Assembly: GCF_001269885.1 (NCBI RefSeq)
Contig: NZ_LHVH01000035.1
Location: 248,001 to 312,000, forward strand
Source of the DNA: Pseudomonas kilonensis
GTDB lineage: Bacteria > Pseudomonadota > Gammaproteobacteria > Pseudomonadales > Pseudomonadaceae
Direction of reading: 5' to 3'
Length of the DNA stretch: 64,000 bases
Below are positions 34,507-43,818 of this stretch, one piece after another. Position numbers and translations under genes: made by a program. The notes under the pieces are model-generated. The model searched no databases. It saw only the letters and a list, made by a program, of their open reading frames with translations, and was not told where the DNA came from. Numbering within the stretch: the stretch's first letter is position 1; every line of letters begins with the position of its first letter.

Positions 34507-35376
34507 TCAACGAGTGGCGAGGTCGCGAATTTCCTGTTTCTGGGTCTGGAAGTCGTATTCCGACAACCCGATGTAATCGAGCACAAGGCTCCCGACGCAA
34601 TCCCACTCGTGGTCTTCGGCCTGATTGCCGAGCACCCGGTGGGACGCACAGATGTTCTCGGACATTTTCAGGATCGCCAGCAGGTTCTTCAACGGGCTGT
34701 TGTTGCGTGAAGACTCGTCGCTGAAGATCGCCAGGGCATTGTGGTGGTTGGCGATGGCCTGGCTGACGTGATCCGGCAGGCGCCAGGATTTGGAAGTGTA
34801 GTAACCGACCACCGCATGGTTGGTGTTGAACTCACGGTTCTCGGTGTCCACTACCCGGCACTCGGCGCTGGCATTGGCGTAGGCCTCTTCCAGCACGCCC
34901 ATGTAGCTGGGGAACTGCTTGAGCATCAACGGCACACCGCAATCGTGGAACAACCCCAGCGCATAGGCTTCGTCACCGTTCTCCAGGCCGACGCGCTTGG
35001 CCAGGGTCAGGCAGGTCATCGCCACGTCCTGGGCGGTATCCCAGAAACGGTTCAGGGTCACGATAGCGTCGTCGTGCAACTCGCCCTTGATCGACAGCGC
35101 ATTGATCAGGTTGATGATCGAACGGCTGCCCAGCAGGTTCACCGCGCGCTGGATCGAGGTGATCTTGTTGCGCAGGCCGTAATACGGCGAATTGACGATC
35201 TTGAGCAGGGCGCCCGAGAGGCCCGGGTCTTGGGAGATCAACTTGGCGATGGTCTCCAGGTCCGGATCGGGCATGTACTGCTCCATCTGCAGATCCACCA
35301 TGATCTGCGGCTGGGGCGGCACACTGATGCCTTGCAGGGACTGTTGGATCTGTTCAGCGGAAAGTTCTTTGGACAT
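34507..35376 (-). CDS. HDOD domain-containing signalling protein
   Basis: 289 residues. The HDOD core spans about residues 15-215: PPQPQIMVDLQ, the LISQDPGLSGALLKIVNSPYYG block typical of HDOD, VNLLGSRSIINLINALS, and an HD-like LGLFHDCGVPLM. HDOD proteins are non-enzymatic relatives of HD phosphohydrolases that scaffold signalling, motility and stress responses. No extra output domain is visible. Function here is unknown. Confidence 0.88.
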   Translation of the reverse strand: MSKELSAEQIQQSLQGISVPPQPQIMVDLQMEQYMPDPDLETIAKLISQDPGLSGALLKIVNSPYYGLRNKITSIQRAVNLLGSRSIINLINALSIKGELHDDAIVTLNRFWDTAQDVAMTCLTLAKRVGLENGDEAYALGLFHDCGVPLMLKQFPSYMGVLEEAYANASAECRVVDTENREFNTNHAVVGYYTSKSWRLPDHVSQAIANHHNALAIFSDESSRNNSPLKNLLAILKMSENICASHRVLGNQAEDHEWDCVGSLVLDYIGLSEYDFQTQKQEIRDLATR

Positions 35377-35513
35377 GCGTACACACTCCAGGTCAGGCGG
35401 GGATTCTAACCCTTAAAGATGGATCCGATACACCGCCGGGCCACCGATCGTCCTTCAAGCCCGTCAACCCTTGCAACACGGTATACTCCCGCTCTTTTTT
35501 CCGGAGCGACGTC

Positions 35514-36710
35514 ATGTCCCTGCCTAGCCTGCGCCTCAAAGCCAACGCCGACCGTCGCCTGCGCGCCGGCCACCTGTGGGTCTACAGTAACGAAATCGAT
35601 GTAGCCGCCACCCCGCTGCACGGCTTCAAGGCCGGCGACCAGGCCATCCTCGAAGCCGCCGGCGGCAAGCCGCTGGGCATCGTTGCGATGAGCCCCAACA
35701 ACCTGATCTGCGCCCGGCTGCTGTCCCGTGACGTGAAGCTGTCGCTGGACAAATCCCTGCTGGTGCATCGCCTCAACGTGGCGTTGTCCCTGCGCGAGCG
35801 GCTGTTCGACAAGCCGTTCTATCGCCTGGTCTACGGTGACTCCGACCTGTTGCCAGGCCTGGTGGTCGACCGTTTCGGCGACATCCTGGTGGTGCAGATC
35901 GCCTCGGCCACCATGGAAGCCCACAAGGACGACGTGATCGCCGCCCTGACCCAGGTGCTCAAGCCCAGCGGCATCCTGTTCAAGAACGACTCCGCGGCCC
36001 GTGACGCCGAAGGCCTGAACCGCTACGTCGAGACCGTGTTCGGCCTGGTGCCGGAGTGGGTCGCCCTGGAAGAGAACGGCGTGAAGTTCGAAGCGCCGGT
36101 CATGGAAGGCCAGAAAACCGGCTGGTTCTACGACCACCGCATGAACCGCGCACGCCTGGCCCCGTACGCCAAGGGCAAGCGTGTACTGGACCTGTTCAGC
36201 TACATCGGCGGCTGGGGCGTGCAAGCCGCAGCGTTCGGCGCCAGTGAAGTGTTCTGCGTCGATGCCTCGGCCTTCGCCCTCGACGGTGTCGAGCGCAACG
36301 CCGCGTTGAACGGCTTCGCCGAGAAGCTGACCTGCATCGAAGGCGACGTGTTCGAAGCCCTGAAGGAACTCAAGGCCAGCGAAGAGCGTTTCGACGTGAT
36401 CGTGGCCGACCCACCCGCTTTCATCAAGCGCAAGAAAGACCTGAAAAACGGTGAAGGCGCCTATCGCCGCCTCAACGAGCAAGCCATGCGCCTGCTCAGC
36501 AAGGACGGCATCCTGGTCAGCGCGTCGTGCTCGATGCACCTGCCCGAAGACGATCTGCAAAACATCCTGCTGACCAGTGCTCGTCATCTGGACCGCAACA
36601 TCCAACTGCTCGAACGCGGCGGCCAGGGGCCAGACCATCCGGTACACCCGGCCATCGCCGAAACCCGCTACATCAAGAGCATCACCTGCCGGTTGTTGCC
36701 CAACAGCTGA
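35514..36710 (+). CDS. rlmI: 23S rRNA m5C methyltransferase RlmI-like
   Basis: 398 residues. An N-terminal PUA domain (about residues 1-75, LRAGHLWVYSNEID) is followed by an EEHEE-type region and a Rossmann methyltransferase domain with VLDLFSYIGGWGVQAA and VIVADPPAFIKRKKDL. It ends with SASCSMHLPEDD, where the Cys of the SCS motif suits an m5C enzyme. E. coli RlmI methylates C1962 of 23S rRNA; the same target is inferred. Confidence 0.92.
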   Translation: MSLPSLRLKANADRRLRAGHLWVYSNEIDVAATPLHGFKAGDQAILEAAGGKPLGIVAMSPNNLICARLLSRDVKLSLDKSLLVHRLNVALSLRERLFDKPFYRLVYGDSDLLPGLVVDRFGDILVVQIASATMEAHKDDVIAALTQVLKPSGILFKNDSAARDAEGLNRYVETVFGLVPEWVALEENGVKFEAPVMEGQKTGWFYDHRMNRARLAPYAKGKRVLDLFSYIGGWGVQAAAFGASEVFCVDASAFALDGVERNAALNGFAEKLTCIEGDVFEALKELKASEERFDVIVADPPAFIKRKKDLKNGEGAYRRLNEQAMRLLSKDGILVSASCSMHLPEDDLQNILLTSARHLDRNIQLLERGGQGPDHPVHPAIAETRYIKSITCRLLPNS

Positions 36711-36766
36711 GGCCGGGCGGGGCCAGTGCCGTAGCGCTGTGCCCCGCACACTCCAATTGCATGCTG

Positions 36767-36793
36767 ATCGCGGCCTTGGCTGCGATTTTTTTT
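36767..36793 (+). terminator. Intrinsic terminator downstream of rlmI
   Basis: ATCGCGGCC-TT-GGCTGCGAT (9 bp with one G.T pair, effective loop CTTG) is followed directly by seven T's. It lies 56 bases after the rlmI stop and ahead of the MFS gene. Confidence 0.75.
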
Positions 36794-36924
36794 GCGCGTC
36801 TGAATAAGTCTGTAGGAGAACCCCCACGCAATTACCAGAGCCGTCCTACTCAATCTCCCCGTGACGGGCGGACATGACGCATTAGGATTGAAAGCGACCC
36901 CTCAGGGACGCCTTGGAACGCCTC

Positions 36925-38130
36925 ATGACTGATCCGCAAAACCGCCTGGCTACCCGCAAACCGGCCACCGTCGGCTTGTTGCTGATGCTGACATTGCTCG
37001 GCGTCTTTCCAATCGATGTGGTGCTGCCCTCATTCCCTGCACTGTCCGAGCATTTTCAGAGCCCATCCTCCGATATCGCCCTGTCTGTCAGCCTGTTCGC
37101 AGTGGGTATCGCCCTTTCGCAACTGCTGATCGGTCCGCTTTCCGACGTCATGGGGCGAAAAAATCTACTGCTGATCGGGATCACCGTTGCAGCCATCGGA
37201 GCAACAGGTTGCGTGTTCGCCGACAGCTACTGGACCTTTCTCTTCTTCCGTGTCGTCCAGGCCTTGGGGTGCGGTTGTTTCGTGCTGTCCCAGGCGCTGA
37301 TCCAAGACCTGTTCACTGGCCGGGAACAGCAGCGACTGCGAATCTTCCTGGTCACCTGCGGGGGGATTTTCATTTCCGTTTCACCCCTGGCCGGCACCGG
37401 GCTGCAAAGCTGGATGGGCTGGCGTGGCAGCTTCCTGGTGTTCATTGTCCTGGCCATGGGTGTATTCGCAAGCGCCTGTCTTTTACTTGAACGCTCCACG
37501 GCAGGTAGCCAACCCAGGCGCCTGAATTTCATCGCAGCCTATCGAACGGTCTGCGCGGACTTCAGCTTCATGGCCTATTGGCTAACATCGGCGCTGGCTT
37601 TTTCCTGCCACTTTTCGTTCATCGTCATTTCACCCCTGATTCTGATCGACCAGTTGCACTTCTCACCCGAGGCTTTTTCACTGGCGCTGCTGGGCTATGG
37701 GCTGGCCTATATTGGCGGGGGCGCGGTAGCGTCCGTGCTGAGCAATCGCATCGACTCGCAGACGCAAATCATCACCGGCCTGGGCCTGATCCTCTCGGCG
37801 GGGGTCCTGATGCTGGGGCTCTCCAGCCACCTGGGCTTGTCGGTCACAACCCTGCTGCTGCCCATGATCGTGTGCACCGCCGGAACGACCATCGCCCGCG
37901 CAGCCGCCCACACCCAAGCCATGAACAGATTTCCCGAGCGGGCCGGCACATCGGCCTCGGCCGGTAGCGTGTTGATCTTCATCCTCGGCGGGCTGACCAG
38001 CGCCGCGATCAGCCTCACCCCGCTGGACTTGCAGCTCACCCTGGCCCTCTGCCTGGTCCTGCTCAGCCTGCTGGGGCTGGCACTCAATGCCCTGGTCCGG
38101 CATCGCTACAAGGGGTTGCTGGCCGATTGA
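36925..38130 (+). CDS. MFS multidrug transporter, Bcr/CflA family
   Basis: 401 residues with twelve hydrophobic helices. The loop 2-3 motif reads GPLSDVMGRKNLLLIG (the GxLSDRxGRR-type MFS signature). The N-terminal TM1 has LLGVFPIDVVLPSFPAL, the Asp-containing helix typical of DHA1 Bcr/CflA drug:proton antiporters. The true substrate is unknown. The start is ATG 36925; an upstream in-frame TTG adds only four residues. It has a less GC-biased codon choice in places than its neighbours and stands as a single gene, so it may be a later insertion in the core block. Confidence 0.88.
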   Translation: MTDPQNRLATRKPATVGLLLMLTLLGVFPIDVVLPSFPALSEHFQSPSSDIALSVSLFAVGIALSQLLIGPLSDVMGRKNLLLIGITVAAIGATGCVFADSYWTFLFFRVVQALGCGCFVLSQALIQDLFTGREQQRLRIFLVTCGGIFISVSPLAGTGLQSWMGWRGSFLVFIVLAMGVFASACLLLERSTAGSQPRRLNFIAAYRTVCADFSFMAYWLTSALAFSCHFSFIVISPLILIDQLHFSPEAFSLALLGYGLAYIGGGAVASVLSNRIDSQTQIITGLGLILSAGVLMLGLSSHLGLSVTTLLLPMIVCTAGTTIARAAAHTQAMNRFPERAGTSASAGSVLIFILGGLTSAAISLTPLDLQLTLALCLVLLSLLGLALNALVRHRYKGLLAD

Positions 38131-38398
38131 ACGCTGCCAGTCGTCATCCCGCGCACGACATTGGCGCCCGATCGGCGCTTTGCGTCATTTCATCCTGGCG
38201 CCAGCGGTGTAGAATCGCGTCATTCATCGCCATTCATCCCCGGCGGGTTTATGAGCTCATGCTGAGGCGCGCAGTGATCCTGCAAAGTCATCAGCCACTT
38301 GCGGACACACGGCCAAACCCGGGTGCTCCAGACGTCGACAGAAGCTCACTTCCCCATTGATACCTGATAAGTACCTGATTAGCCGCCCGGAGTGCTCC

Positions 38399-40240
38399 AT
38401 GCCTGATTACCGCTCGAAAACATCCACCCATGGCCGCAACATGGCCGGCGCCCGTGCCTTGTGGCGCGCCACGGGGATGAAGGATGACGACTTCAAGAAG
38501 CCGATCATCGCCATTGCCAACTCCTTCACCCAGTTCGTACCGGGCCACGTCCACCTCAAGGACCTCGGCCAGCTGGTTGCCCGGGAAATCGAGCGCGCTG
38601 GCGGCGTTGCCAAGGAATTCAACACCATCGCCGTGGACGACGGCATCGCCATGGGCCACGACGGCATGCTCTATTCGCTGCCGAGCCGCGAGATCATCGC
38701 CGACTCCGTCGAGTACATGGTCAACGCCCATTGCGCCGACGCCATCGTGTGCATCTCCAACTGCGACAAGATCACCCCGGGCATGCTCATGGCCGCCCTG
38801 CGCCTGAACATCCCGGTGATCTTCGTCTCCGGCGGCCCGATGGAAGCCGGCAAGACCAAGCTCGCCAGCCACGGCCTCGACCTGGTCGACGCCATGGTCA
38901 TCGCCGCCGACTCCAGCGCCTCTGACGAGAAGGTCGCCGAGTACGAGCGCAGCGCCTGCCCGACCTGCGGTTCGTGCTCCGGCATGTTCACCGCCAACTC
39001 GATGAACTGCCTGACCGAAGCCCTGGGCCTGGCCCTGCCGGGCAACGGTTCGACCCTGGCCACCCACAGCGATCGCGAACAGCTGTTCCTGCAGGCCGGC
39101 CGGACCATCGTCGAGCTGTGCAAGCGCTACTACGGTGAGAACGACGAGTCGGTGTTGCCACGCAACATCGCCAACTTCAAGGCGTTCGAAAACGCCATGA
39201 CCCTGGACATCGCCATGGGCGGTTCCACCAACACCATCCTGCACTTGCTGGCCGCTGCCCAGGAAGCCGAGATCGATTTCGACCTGCGCGACATCGACCG
39301 CCTGTCCCGTCACGTGCCACAACTGTGCAAGGTCGCGCCGAACATCCAGAAGTACCACATGGAAGACGTGCACCGTGCCGGCGGGATCTTCAGCATCCTC
39401 GGTTCCCTGGCCCGTGGCGGCCTGTTGCACACCGACCTGCCGACCGTGCACAGCAAGACCATGGCCGAAGGCATCGCCAAGTGGGACATCACCCAGACCA
39501 CCGACGAGGCCGTGCATCACTTCTTCAAGGCCGGCCCGGCGGGCATCCCGACGCAAACCGCGTTCAGCCAGTCGACCCGTTGGGAAACCCTGGACGACGA
39601 CCGTGAAAACGGCTGCATCCGCAGCGTCGAGCACGCGTACTCCCAAGAGGGCGGCCTGGCCGTGCTGTACGGCAACATCGCCCTGGATGGCTGCGTGGTG
39701 AAAACCGCCGGCGTCGATGAGTCGATCCATGTGTTCGAAGGCAACGCGAAGATTTTCGAAAGCCAGGACAGCGCCGTGCGCGGCATCCTCGCTGACGAAG
39801 TGAAGGCCGGCGACATCGTGATCATTCGCTACGAAGGTCCGAAAGGCGGCCCGGGCATGCAGGAAATGCTCTACCCAACCTCCTACCTGAAGTCCAAGGG
39901 CCTGGGCAAAGCCTGCGCCCTGCTGACCGATGGCCGGTTCTCCGGCGGTACCTCGGGCCTGTCCATCGGCCACGCTTCGCCAGAGGCTGCGGCGGGCGGC
40001 GCCATCGGCCTGGTGCGCGATGGCGACAAGGTCCTGATCGACATTCCGAACCGCTCGATCAACCTGTTGGTCAGCGACGAAGAACTGGCCGGGCGCCGCG
40101 TCGAACAGGACAACAAGGGCTGGAAACCGGTGGAAGTACGTCCACGCAAAGTCACCACGGCCCTCAAGGCCTACGCCCTGCTCGCCACCAGCGCCGACAA
40201 GGGCGCGGTGCGGAACAAGGCGATGCTTGACGGCTTGTAA
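38399..40240 (+). CDS. ilvD: Dihydroxy-acid dehydratase
   Basis: 613 residues, exactly the usual length. Fe-S ligands are in CISNCDKITPGM and CPTCGSCSGMF; other signatures are DDGIAMGHDGMLYSLPSRE, GRFSGGTSGLSIGHASPEAA and SDEELAGRR. It converts 2,3-dihydroxy acids to 2-oxo acids in valine and isoleucine synthesis. The ATG at 38399 starts the conserved MPDYRSKTST. The upstream 268 bases hold no gene. Confidence 0.97.
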   Translation: MPDYRSKTSTHGRNMAGARALWRATGMKDDDFKKPIIAIANSFTQFVPGHVHLKDLGQLVAREIERAGGVAKEFNTIAVDDGIAMGHDGMLYSLPSREIIADSVEYMVNAHCADAIVCISNCDKITPGMLMAALRLNIPVIFVSGGPMEAGKTKLASHGLDLVDAMVIAADSSASDEKVAEYERSACPTCGSCSGMFTANSMNCLTEALGLALPGNGSTLATHSDREQLFLQAGRTIVELCKRYYGENDESVLPRNIANFKAFENAMTLDIAMGGSTNTILHLLAAAQEAEIDFDLRDIDRLSRHVPQLCKVAPNIQKYHMEDVHRAGGIFSILGSLARGGLLHTDLPTVHSKTMAEGIAKWDITQTTDEAVHHFFKAGPAGIPTQTAFSQSTRWETLDDDRENGCIRSVEHAYSQEGGLAVLYGNIALDGCVVKTAGVDESIHVFEGNAKIFESQDSAVRGILADEVKAGDIVIIRYEGPKGGPGMQEMLYPTSYLKSKGLGKACALLTDGRFSGGTSGLSIGHASPEAAAGGAIGLVRDGDKVLIDIPNRSINLLVSDEELAGRRVEQDNKGWKPVEVRPRKVTTALKAYALLATSADKGAVRNKAMLDGL

Positions 40241-40257
40241 GCGCTGCAACCGCCCAT

Positions 40258-40283
40258 AAAAAAGCCCCGCCAAGTGCGGGGCT
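40258..40283 (-). terminator. Intrinsic terminator for pchP
   Basis: AGCCCCGC-CAAGT-GCGGGGCT preceded on the + strand by a run of A's, so that on the minus strand the stem is followed by a U-tract. It lies at the ilvD/pchP convergent junction. For ilvD the stem lacks a U-tract. Confidence 0.8.
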
Positions 40284-40385
40284 GATCGTTCCCACGCTCT
40301 GCGTGGGGATGCCGCAAGGGACGCTCTGCGTCCAGTGACGCGGAGCGTCACGGTATGCATTCCCACGCAGAGCGTGGGAACGATC
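40284..40385. repeat. Inverted repeat (GATCGTTCCCACGCTCTGCG family)
   Basis: GATCGTTCCCACGCTCTGCG is mirrored by CGCAGAGCGTGGGAACGATC with an inner GGGACGCTCTGCGTC / GACGCGGAGCGTC core. It is the same family as 17465-17571 and is directly adjacent to the pchP terminator. Confidence 0.9.
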
Positions 40386-40394
40386 ATTACCGGC

Positions 40395-41450
40395 TTACTG
40401 GATGTCTTCAGGTTTGACGATCACCCAGTTCTTGTCCGCCGTCACCGGCAGTCCTTCCTTGGCCTGGGCCGCGGCGTGCTTGGCCATCATGCCGTTAATC
40501 TGGGTCATGTACTTGTCCTTGCGGTTGACCCACAAGTGAATGCCGCCCTTGGCCACATCCACATCGTGGAACAGCATGTAGCCGTCACTGCTCGGCGTGT
40601 CACCCGCCACCAGCACCGGTTTTTTCCATTCATCGATGTACGTCAGGATCGCCGCGTGCTTGCCGGCCATCCAGGTCGCCGGGGTCCACAGGTAAGGCGT
40701 GTACTCCAGGCCGAGGTTGGCCTTCTCGTCATATTTGCCGTTGGTGATCTGCTTGCGCGCGGTGGTCAGTTCGCCGGTCTTGCGGTCCTTGAGCAGCGTG
40801 GTCACACCGATCACGTTCTGCGGCTTGAGGTTGTAGCCGTACTTCGGATCGGAGGCGACCATACGCACCAGTTCTTCGGAAGCGGCGGTCATGACATAGA
40901 CCTCGATGCCGTTTTCCATCAGCTTGTTGTACAGCTCAGCCTGGCCGGTGAAGATTTTCGGCGGGTTGACGTTGTACTGGACCACCTTGTCGCCATCGTA
41001 ATAGGTGGTCGGCACCGGCTTGCCGGACGCCATCAGCTCGTCGACATAGCCCTTGAGCTCCTTGAGGGTAAAGCCGGAGAACACCTGGGCCACCCATGGG
41101 TAGCAGACCATGTCATCCACTTCGCACAGGCGGTAGTAGTAGCTGAACAGGCTTTCCTTGTGATCGGCGGTGTCCTTGAACGGCATCAGCTTCAAGGATG
41201 GGTCCAGGGTTTCCCGGGTGATGAGGCCCTTGTTCTCCATGAACGGCAGCAACGACTCTTCCAGATCGTAGCGGTAACTGGTGTTGTCCATGTCGAACAC
41301 CGCGTAGTTACCCTTGTTGGCGTTGGCCGCGATCATCGTCTCCAGGGCCTTGGCTTGTTCCGCCGGCCAGTGTTTGAGATCGGTGGCGAGTGCCTGGCCA
41401 GCGAGACCAAGACTCAAGGCGACAGCGAGAAAACGAGGTGCGAGCTTCAT
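40395..41450 (-). CDS. pchP: Phosphorylcholine phosphatase (HAD superfamily, secreted)
   Basis: 351 residues. A signal peptide (residues 1-23, ending ALA|T) precedes a HAD phosphatase. Motif I is DMDNT (residues 53-57), motif II is the Thr/Ser of MTAASEE, and motif III is AGDTPSSDGYM. The DMDNTSYRYDLEE sequence is that of Pseudomonas phosphorylcholine phosphatase (P. aeruginosa PA5292). It releases phosphate from phosphorylcholine in the periplasm, linking choline lipid breakdown to choline use. The start at 41450 has GGGAG seven bases upstream; an ATG two codons earlier is too close to it. In P. aeruginosa the gene is not next to ilvD. Confidence 0.88.
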   Translation of the reverse strand: MKLAPRFLAVALSLGLAGQALATDLKHWPAEQAKALETMIAANANKGNYAVFDMDNTSYRYDLEESLLPFMENKGLITRETLDPSLKLMPFKDTADHKESLFSYYYRLCEVDDMVCYPWVAQVFSGFTLKELKGYVDELMASGKPVPTTYYDGDKVVQYNVNPPKIFTGQAELYNKLMENGIEVYVMTAASEELVRMVASDPKYGYNLKPQNVIGVTTLLKDRKTGELTTARKQITNGKYDEKANLGLEYTPYLWTPATWMAGKHAAILTYIDEWKKPVLVAGDTPSSDGYMLFHDVDVAKGGIHLWVNRKDKYMTQINGMMAKHAAAQAKEGLPVTADKNWVIVKPEDIQ

Positions 41451-41690
41451 CGGCATTTCTCCCGGGTTCAAAAGAACTCGACGCTAACAAATGCTTGTGA
41501 CAGTCCTCGCCTACCCGCGACCGCTTGCGTCTTGATAGCGCCAGCGACATATCCGTAAACGCCGCTGCCATATTCCATAAACGACAATCTACATGCGTTT
41601 TTAGTATTAATTCATTAGTTATCAGGCTGTTAGGCTTCCCGACTCACAGTCGCGGCTTCGGGCGACTGGCACGTCTTATCGGAGTCTCTT

Positions 41691-43085
41691 TTGATAAATC
41701 TGCCGCTGTTCCTCAATCTTCTGGTGTTCCTCGCCTTGCTGTTCGGCCTGGCACAAACCCGTCACCGCACCTGGAGCCTGGCCAAGAAAGTGCTGCTGGC
41801 ATTGGTACTGGGCGTGGTGTTCGGTCTCGCCTTGCACACGATTTACGGCGCCGGCAACCCGGTACTCAAGGCCTCGATCGGCTGGTTCGACCTGGTGGGC
41901 AACGGCTACGTGCAGTTGCTGCAAATGATCGTGATCCCGTTGGTCTTCGCCTCGATCCTCAGCGCCGTGGCCCGCCTGCATAACGCCTCGTCCCTGGGCA
42001 AGATCAGCTTCCTGACCATCGGCACGCTGCTGTTCACCACTGCCATCGCCGCGCTGATCGGCATTGGCCTGACCAACCTGTTCGGCCTCACCGCCGAAGG
42101 CCTGGTGGCCGGCACCCAGGAACTGGCGCGCCTGCAAGTGATCCAGAGCGACTACGCCGGCAAGGTCGCCGACCTGAACATCCCGCAATTACTGCTTTCG
42201 TTCATCCCACAGAACCCCTTTGCCGACCTGGCCCGGGCCAAGCCGACCTCGATCATCAGCGTGGTGATTTTCGCCGCGTTCCTCGGGGTCGCGGCGTTGC
42301 AGTTGCTCAAGGACGACGTGGAGAAAGGCCAGAAAGTGATCAACGCCATCGACACCCTGCAAAGCTGGGTGACGCGCCTGGTGCGCCTGGTGATGAAGCT
42401 GACGCCGTACGGTGTACTGGCGCTGATGACCAAGGTGGTGGCCGGTTCCAACCTGCAGGACATCATCAAGCTCGGCAGTTTTGTCGTGGTGTCGTACCTG
42501 GGGCTGGGCCTGATGTTCGTGGTCCATGGCCTGCTGGTGTCCGCTGCCGGGATCAACCCGTTGCGCTTTTTCCGCAAGATCTGGCCGGTGCTGACCTTCG
42601 CCTTCACCAGCCGCTCCAGCGCGGCCACCATCCCATTGAGTATCGAAGCCCAGACCAGCCGCCTCGGCATTCCACGGGCGATTGCCAGCTTCAGCGCCTC
42701 GTTCGGCGCCACCATCGGCCAGAACGGTTGTGCCGGCCTTTATCCGGCCATGCTGGCGGTGATGGTCGCGCCGACGGTGGGCATCAACCCGCTGGATCCG
42801 GTGTGGATCGCGACGCTGGTGGCGATCGTGACGTTGAGTTCGGCCGGGGTGGCCGGGGTCGGTGGCGGTGCGACGTTCGCCGCGCTGATCGTGCTGCCGG
42901 CCATGGGCTTGCCGGTCTCGCTGGTCGCCTTGCTGATTTCCGTCGAACCGCTGATCGACATGGGCCGTACGGCGTTGAACGTCAGCGGCTCGATCACCGC
43001 CGGGGCGATTACCAGCCAGGTGATGCAGCAGACTGACAAGGCGTTGCTCGATGCGCAGGAGCATGGGGAGCTGGTGCACGCTTGA
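41691..43085 (+). CDS. tcyP: Cation:dicarboxylate-family symporter, likely L-cystine transporter TcyP
   Basis: 464 residues of the DAACS (SLC1-like) family. Eight membrane helices and two hairpins are expected. Signatures: LQMIVIPLVFASIL, FTSRSSAATIPLSIE (the serine-rich HP1 loop), FGATIGQNGCAGLYPAM and the HP2 GVAGVGGGATFAALIVL. Overall it is closest to the TcyP/YdjN cystine carriers. Translation most likely starts at TTG 41691: GGAG lies six bases upstream and no in-frame ATG precedes TM1. Substrate is inferred from the family. Confidence 0.83.
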   Translation: MINLPLFLNLLVFLALLFGLAQTRHRTWSLAKKVLLALVLGVVFGLALHTIYGAGNPVLKASIGWFDLVGNGYVQLLQMIVIPLVFASILSAVARLHNASSLGKISFLTIGTLLFTTAIAALIGIGLTNLFGLTAEGLVAGTQELARLQVIQSDYAGKVADLNIPQLLLSFIPQNPFADLARAKPTSIISVVIFAAFLGVAALQLLKDDVEKGQKVINAIDTLQSWVTRLVRLVMKLTPYGVLALMTKVVAGSNLQDIIKLGSFVVVSYLGLGLMFVVHGLLVSAAGINPLRFFRKIWPVLTFAFTSRSSAATIPLSIEAQTSRLGIPRAIASFSASFGATIGQNGCAGLYPAMLAVMVAPTVGINPLDPVWIATLVAIVTLSSAGVAGVGGGATFAALIVLPAMGLPVSLVALLISVEPLIDMGRTALNVSGSITAGAITSQVMQQTDKALLDAQEHGELVHA

Positions 43086-43097
43086 TTGCCCTGATAC

Positions 43098-43217
43098 CTG
43101 TGGGAGCAAAGCTTGTGGGAGCAAGGCTTGCCCGCGATGAAAGCGACGCGGTATTCCATGGATCGAGGCGCCCGGATCGCGGGCAAGCCTTGCTCCCACA
43201 AGCTTTGCTCCCACAGG
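43098..43217. repeat. Compound nested REP-like palindrome
   Basis: CTGTGGGAGCAAAGCTTGTG and GGAGCAAGGCTTGCCCGCGA are mirrored by TCGCGGGCAAGCCTTGCTCC and CACAAGCTTTGCTCCCACAG. It lies at the convergent junction of tcyP and folA and has the same nested design as 727-846 and 14229-14363. Confidence 0.9.
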
Positions 43218-43219
43218 GC

Positions 43220-43732
43220 TTACAGCTTCTCCCACACCTCAAAGCTGTAGGCCGGCTTGTCCCCTTCAGCCGGGTTCGGCTGGTTCGAAACCAGCGTCCA
43301 CTGGCTCGAATCGAACTCAGGAAACCACGCGTCACCCTCAGGGCTCAGCGCCACGCGGGTCAGGTACAGTCGATCCGCCTGCCCCAGGGCCTGGGCGTAC
43401 AGTTGGGCGCCGCCGATCAACATCAACTCGTCGACGCCCTGCTCCAGTGCCCACGCCTCGGCCCGCACCACCGCAGCCTCCAGGGTGGAAAACACTTCTG
43501 CGCCCTCCAGCACCAGGCCCGACTGGCGACTGACCACGATGTTCAGGCGTCCCGGCAGCGGTCGACCGAGGGAATCCCAGGTCTTGCGCCCCATGATGAT
43601 CGGCTTGCCCAGGGTGGTGGCCTTGAAGTATTTGAAATCCCCCGGCAGGTGCCAGGGCATGCTGTTGTCGACGCCGATCACACGGTTTTCACCGAGGGCT
43701 GCGATCAGGCTTAAGGGGAGAGTTTTGTTCAT
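43220..43732 (-). CDS. folA: Dihydrofolate reductase
   Basis: 170 residues. The start MNKTLPLSLIAALGENRVIG is followed by MPWHLPGDFKYFKATT (the DHFR signature with the catalytic acid), GRKTWDSLGRPLPGR and LMLIGGAQLYAQAL. It reduces dihydrofolate with NADPH. The start is set at 43732, where family similarity begins. It is a single gene, divergent from the DUF2868 gene. Confidence 0.97.
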   Translation of the reverse strand: MNKTLPLSLIAALGENRVIGVDNSMPWHLPGDFKYFKATTLGKPIIMGRKTWDSLGRPLPGRLNIVVSRQSGLVLEGAEVFSTLEAAVVRAEAWALEQGVDELMLIGGAQLYAQALGQADRLYLTRVALSPEGDAWFPEFDSSQWTLVSNQPNPAEGDKPAYSFEVWEKL

Positions 43733-43818
43733 GGCCGCGAGGATACCAGAGGCTCGGCGTACCCCGACAGGCATCACAGCGGTTATGCTCAACCCTCATT
43801 CGAGCAACGGAAGCACTC

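Noticed and set aside
38291..40387. 698-codon minus-strand open frame opposite ilvD
   Set aside because: It mirrors ilvD almost exactly, starts inside a repeat and has the biased composition of antisense GC-rich frames.
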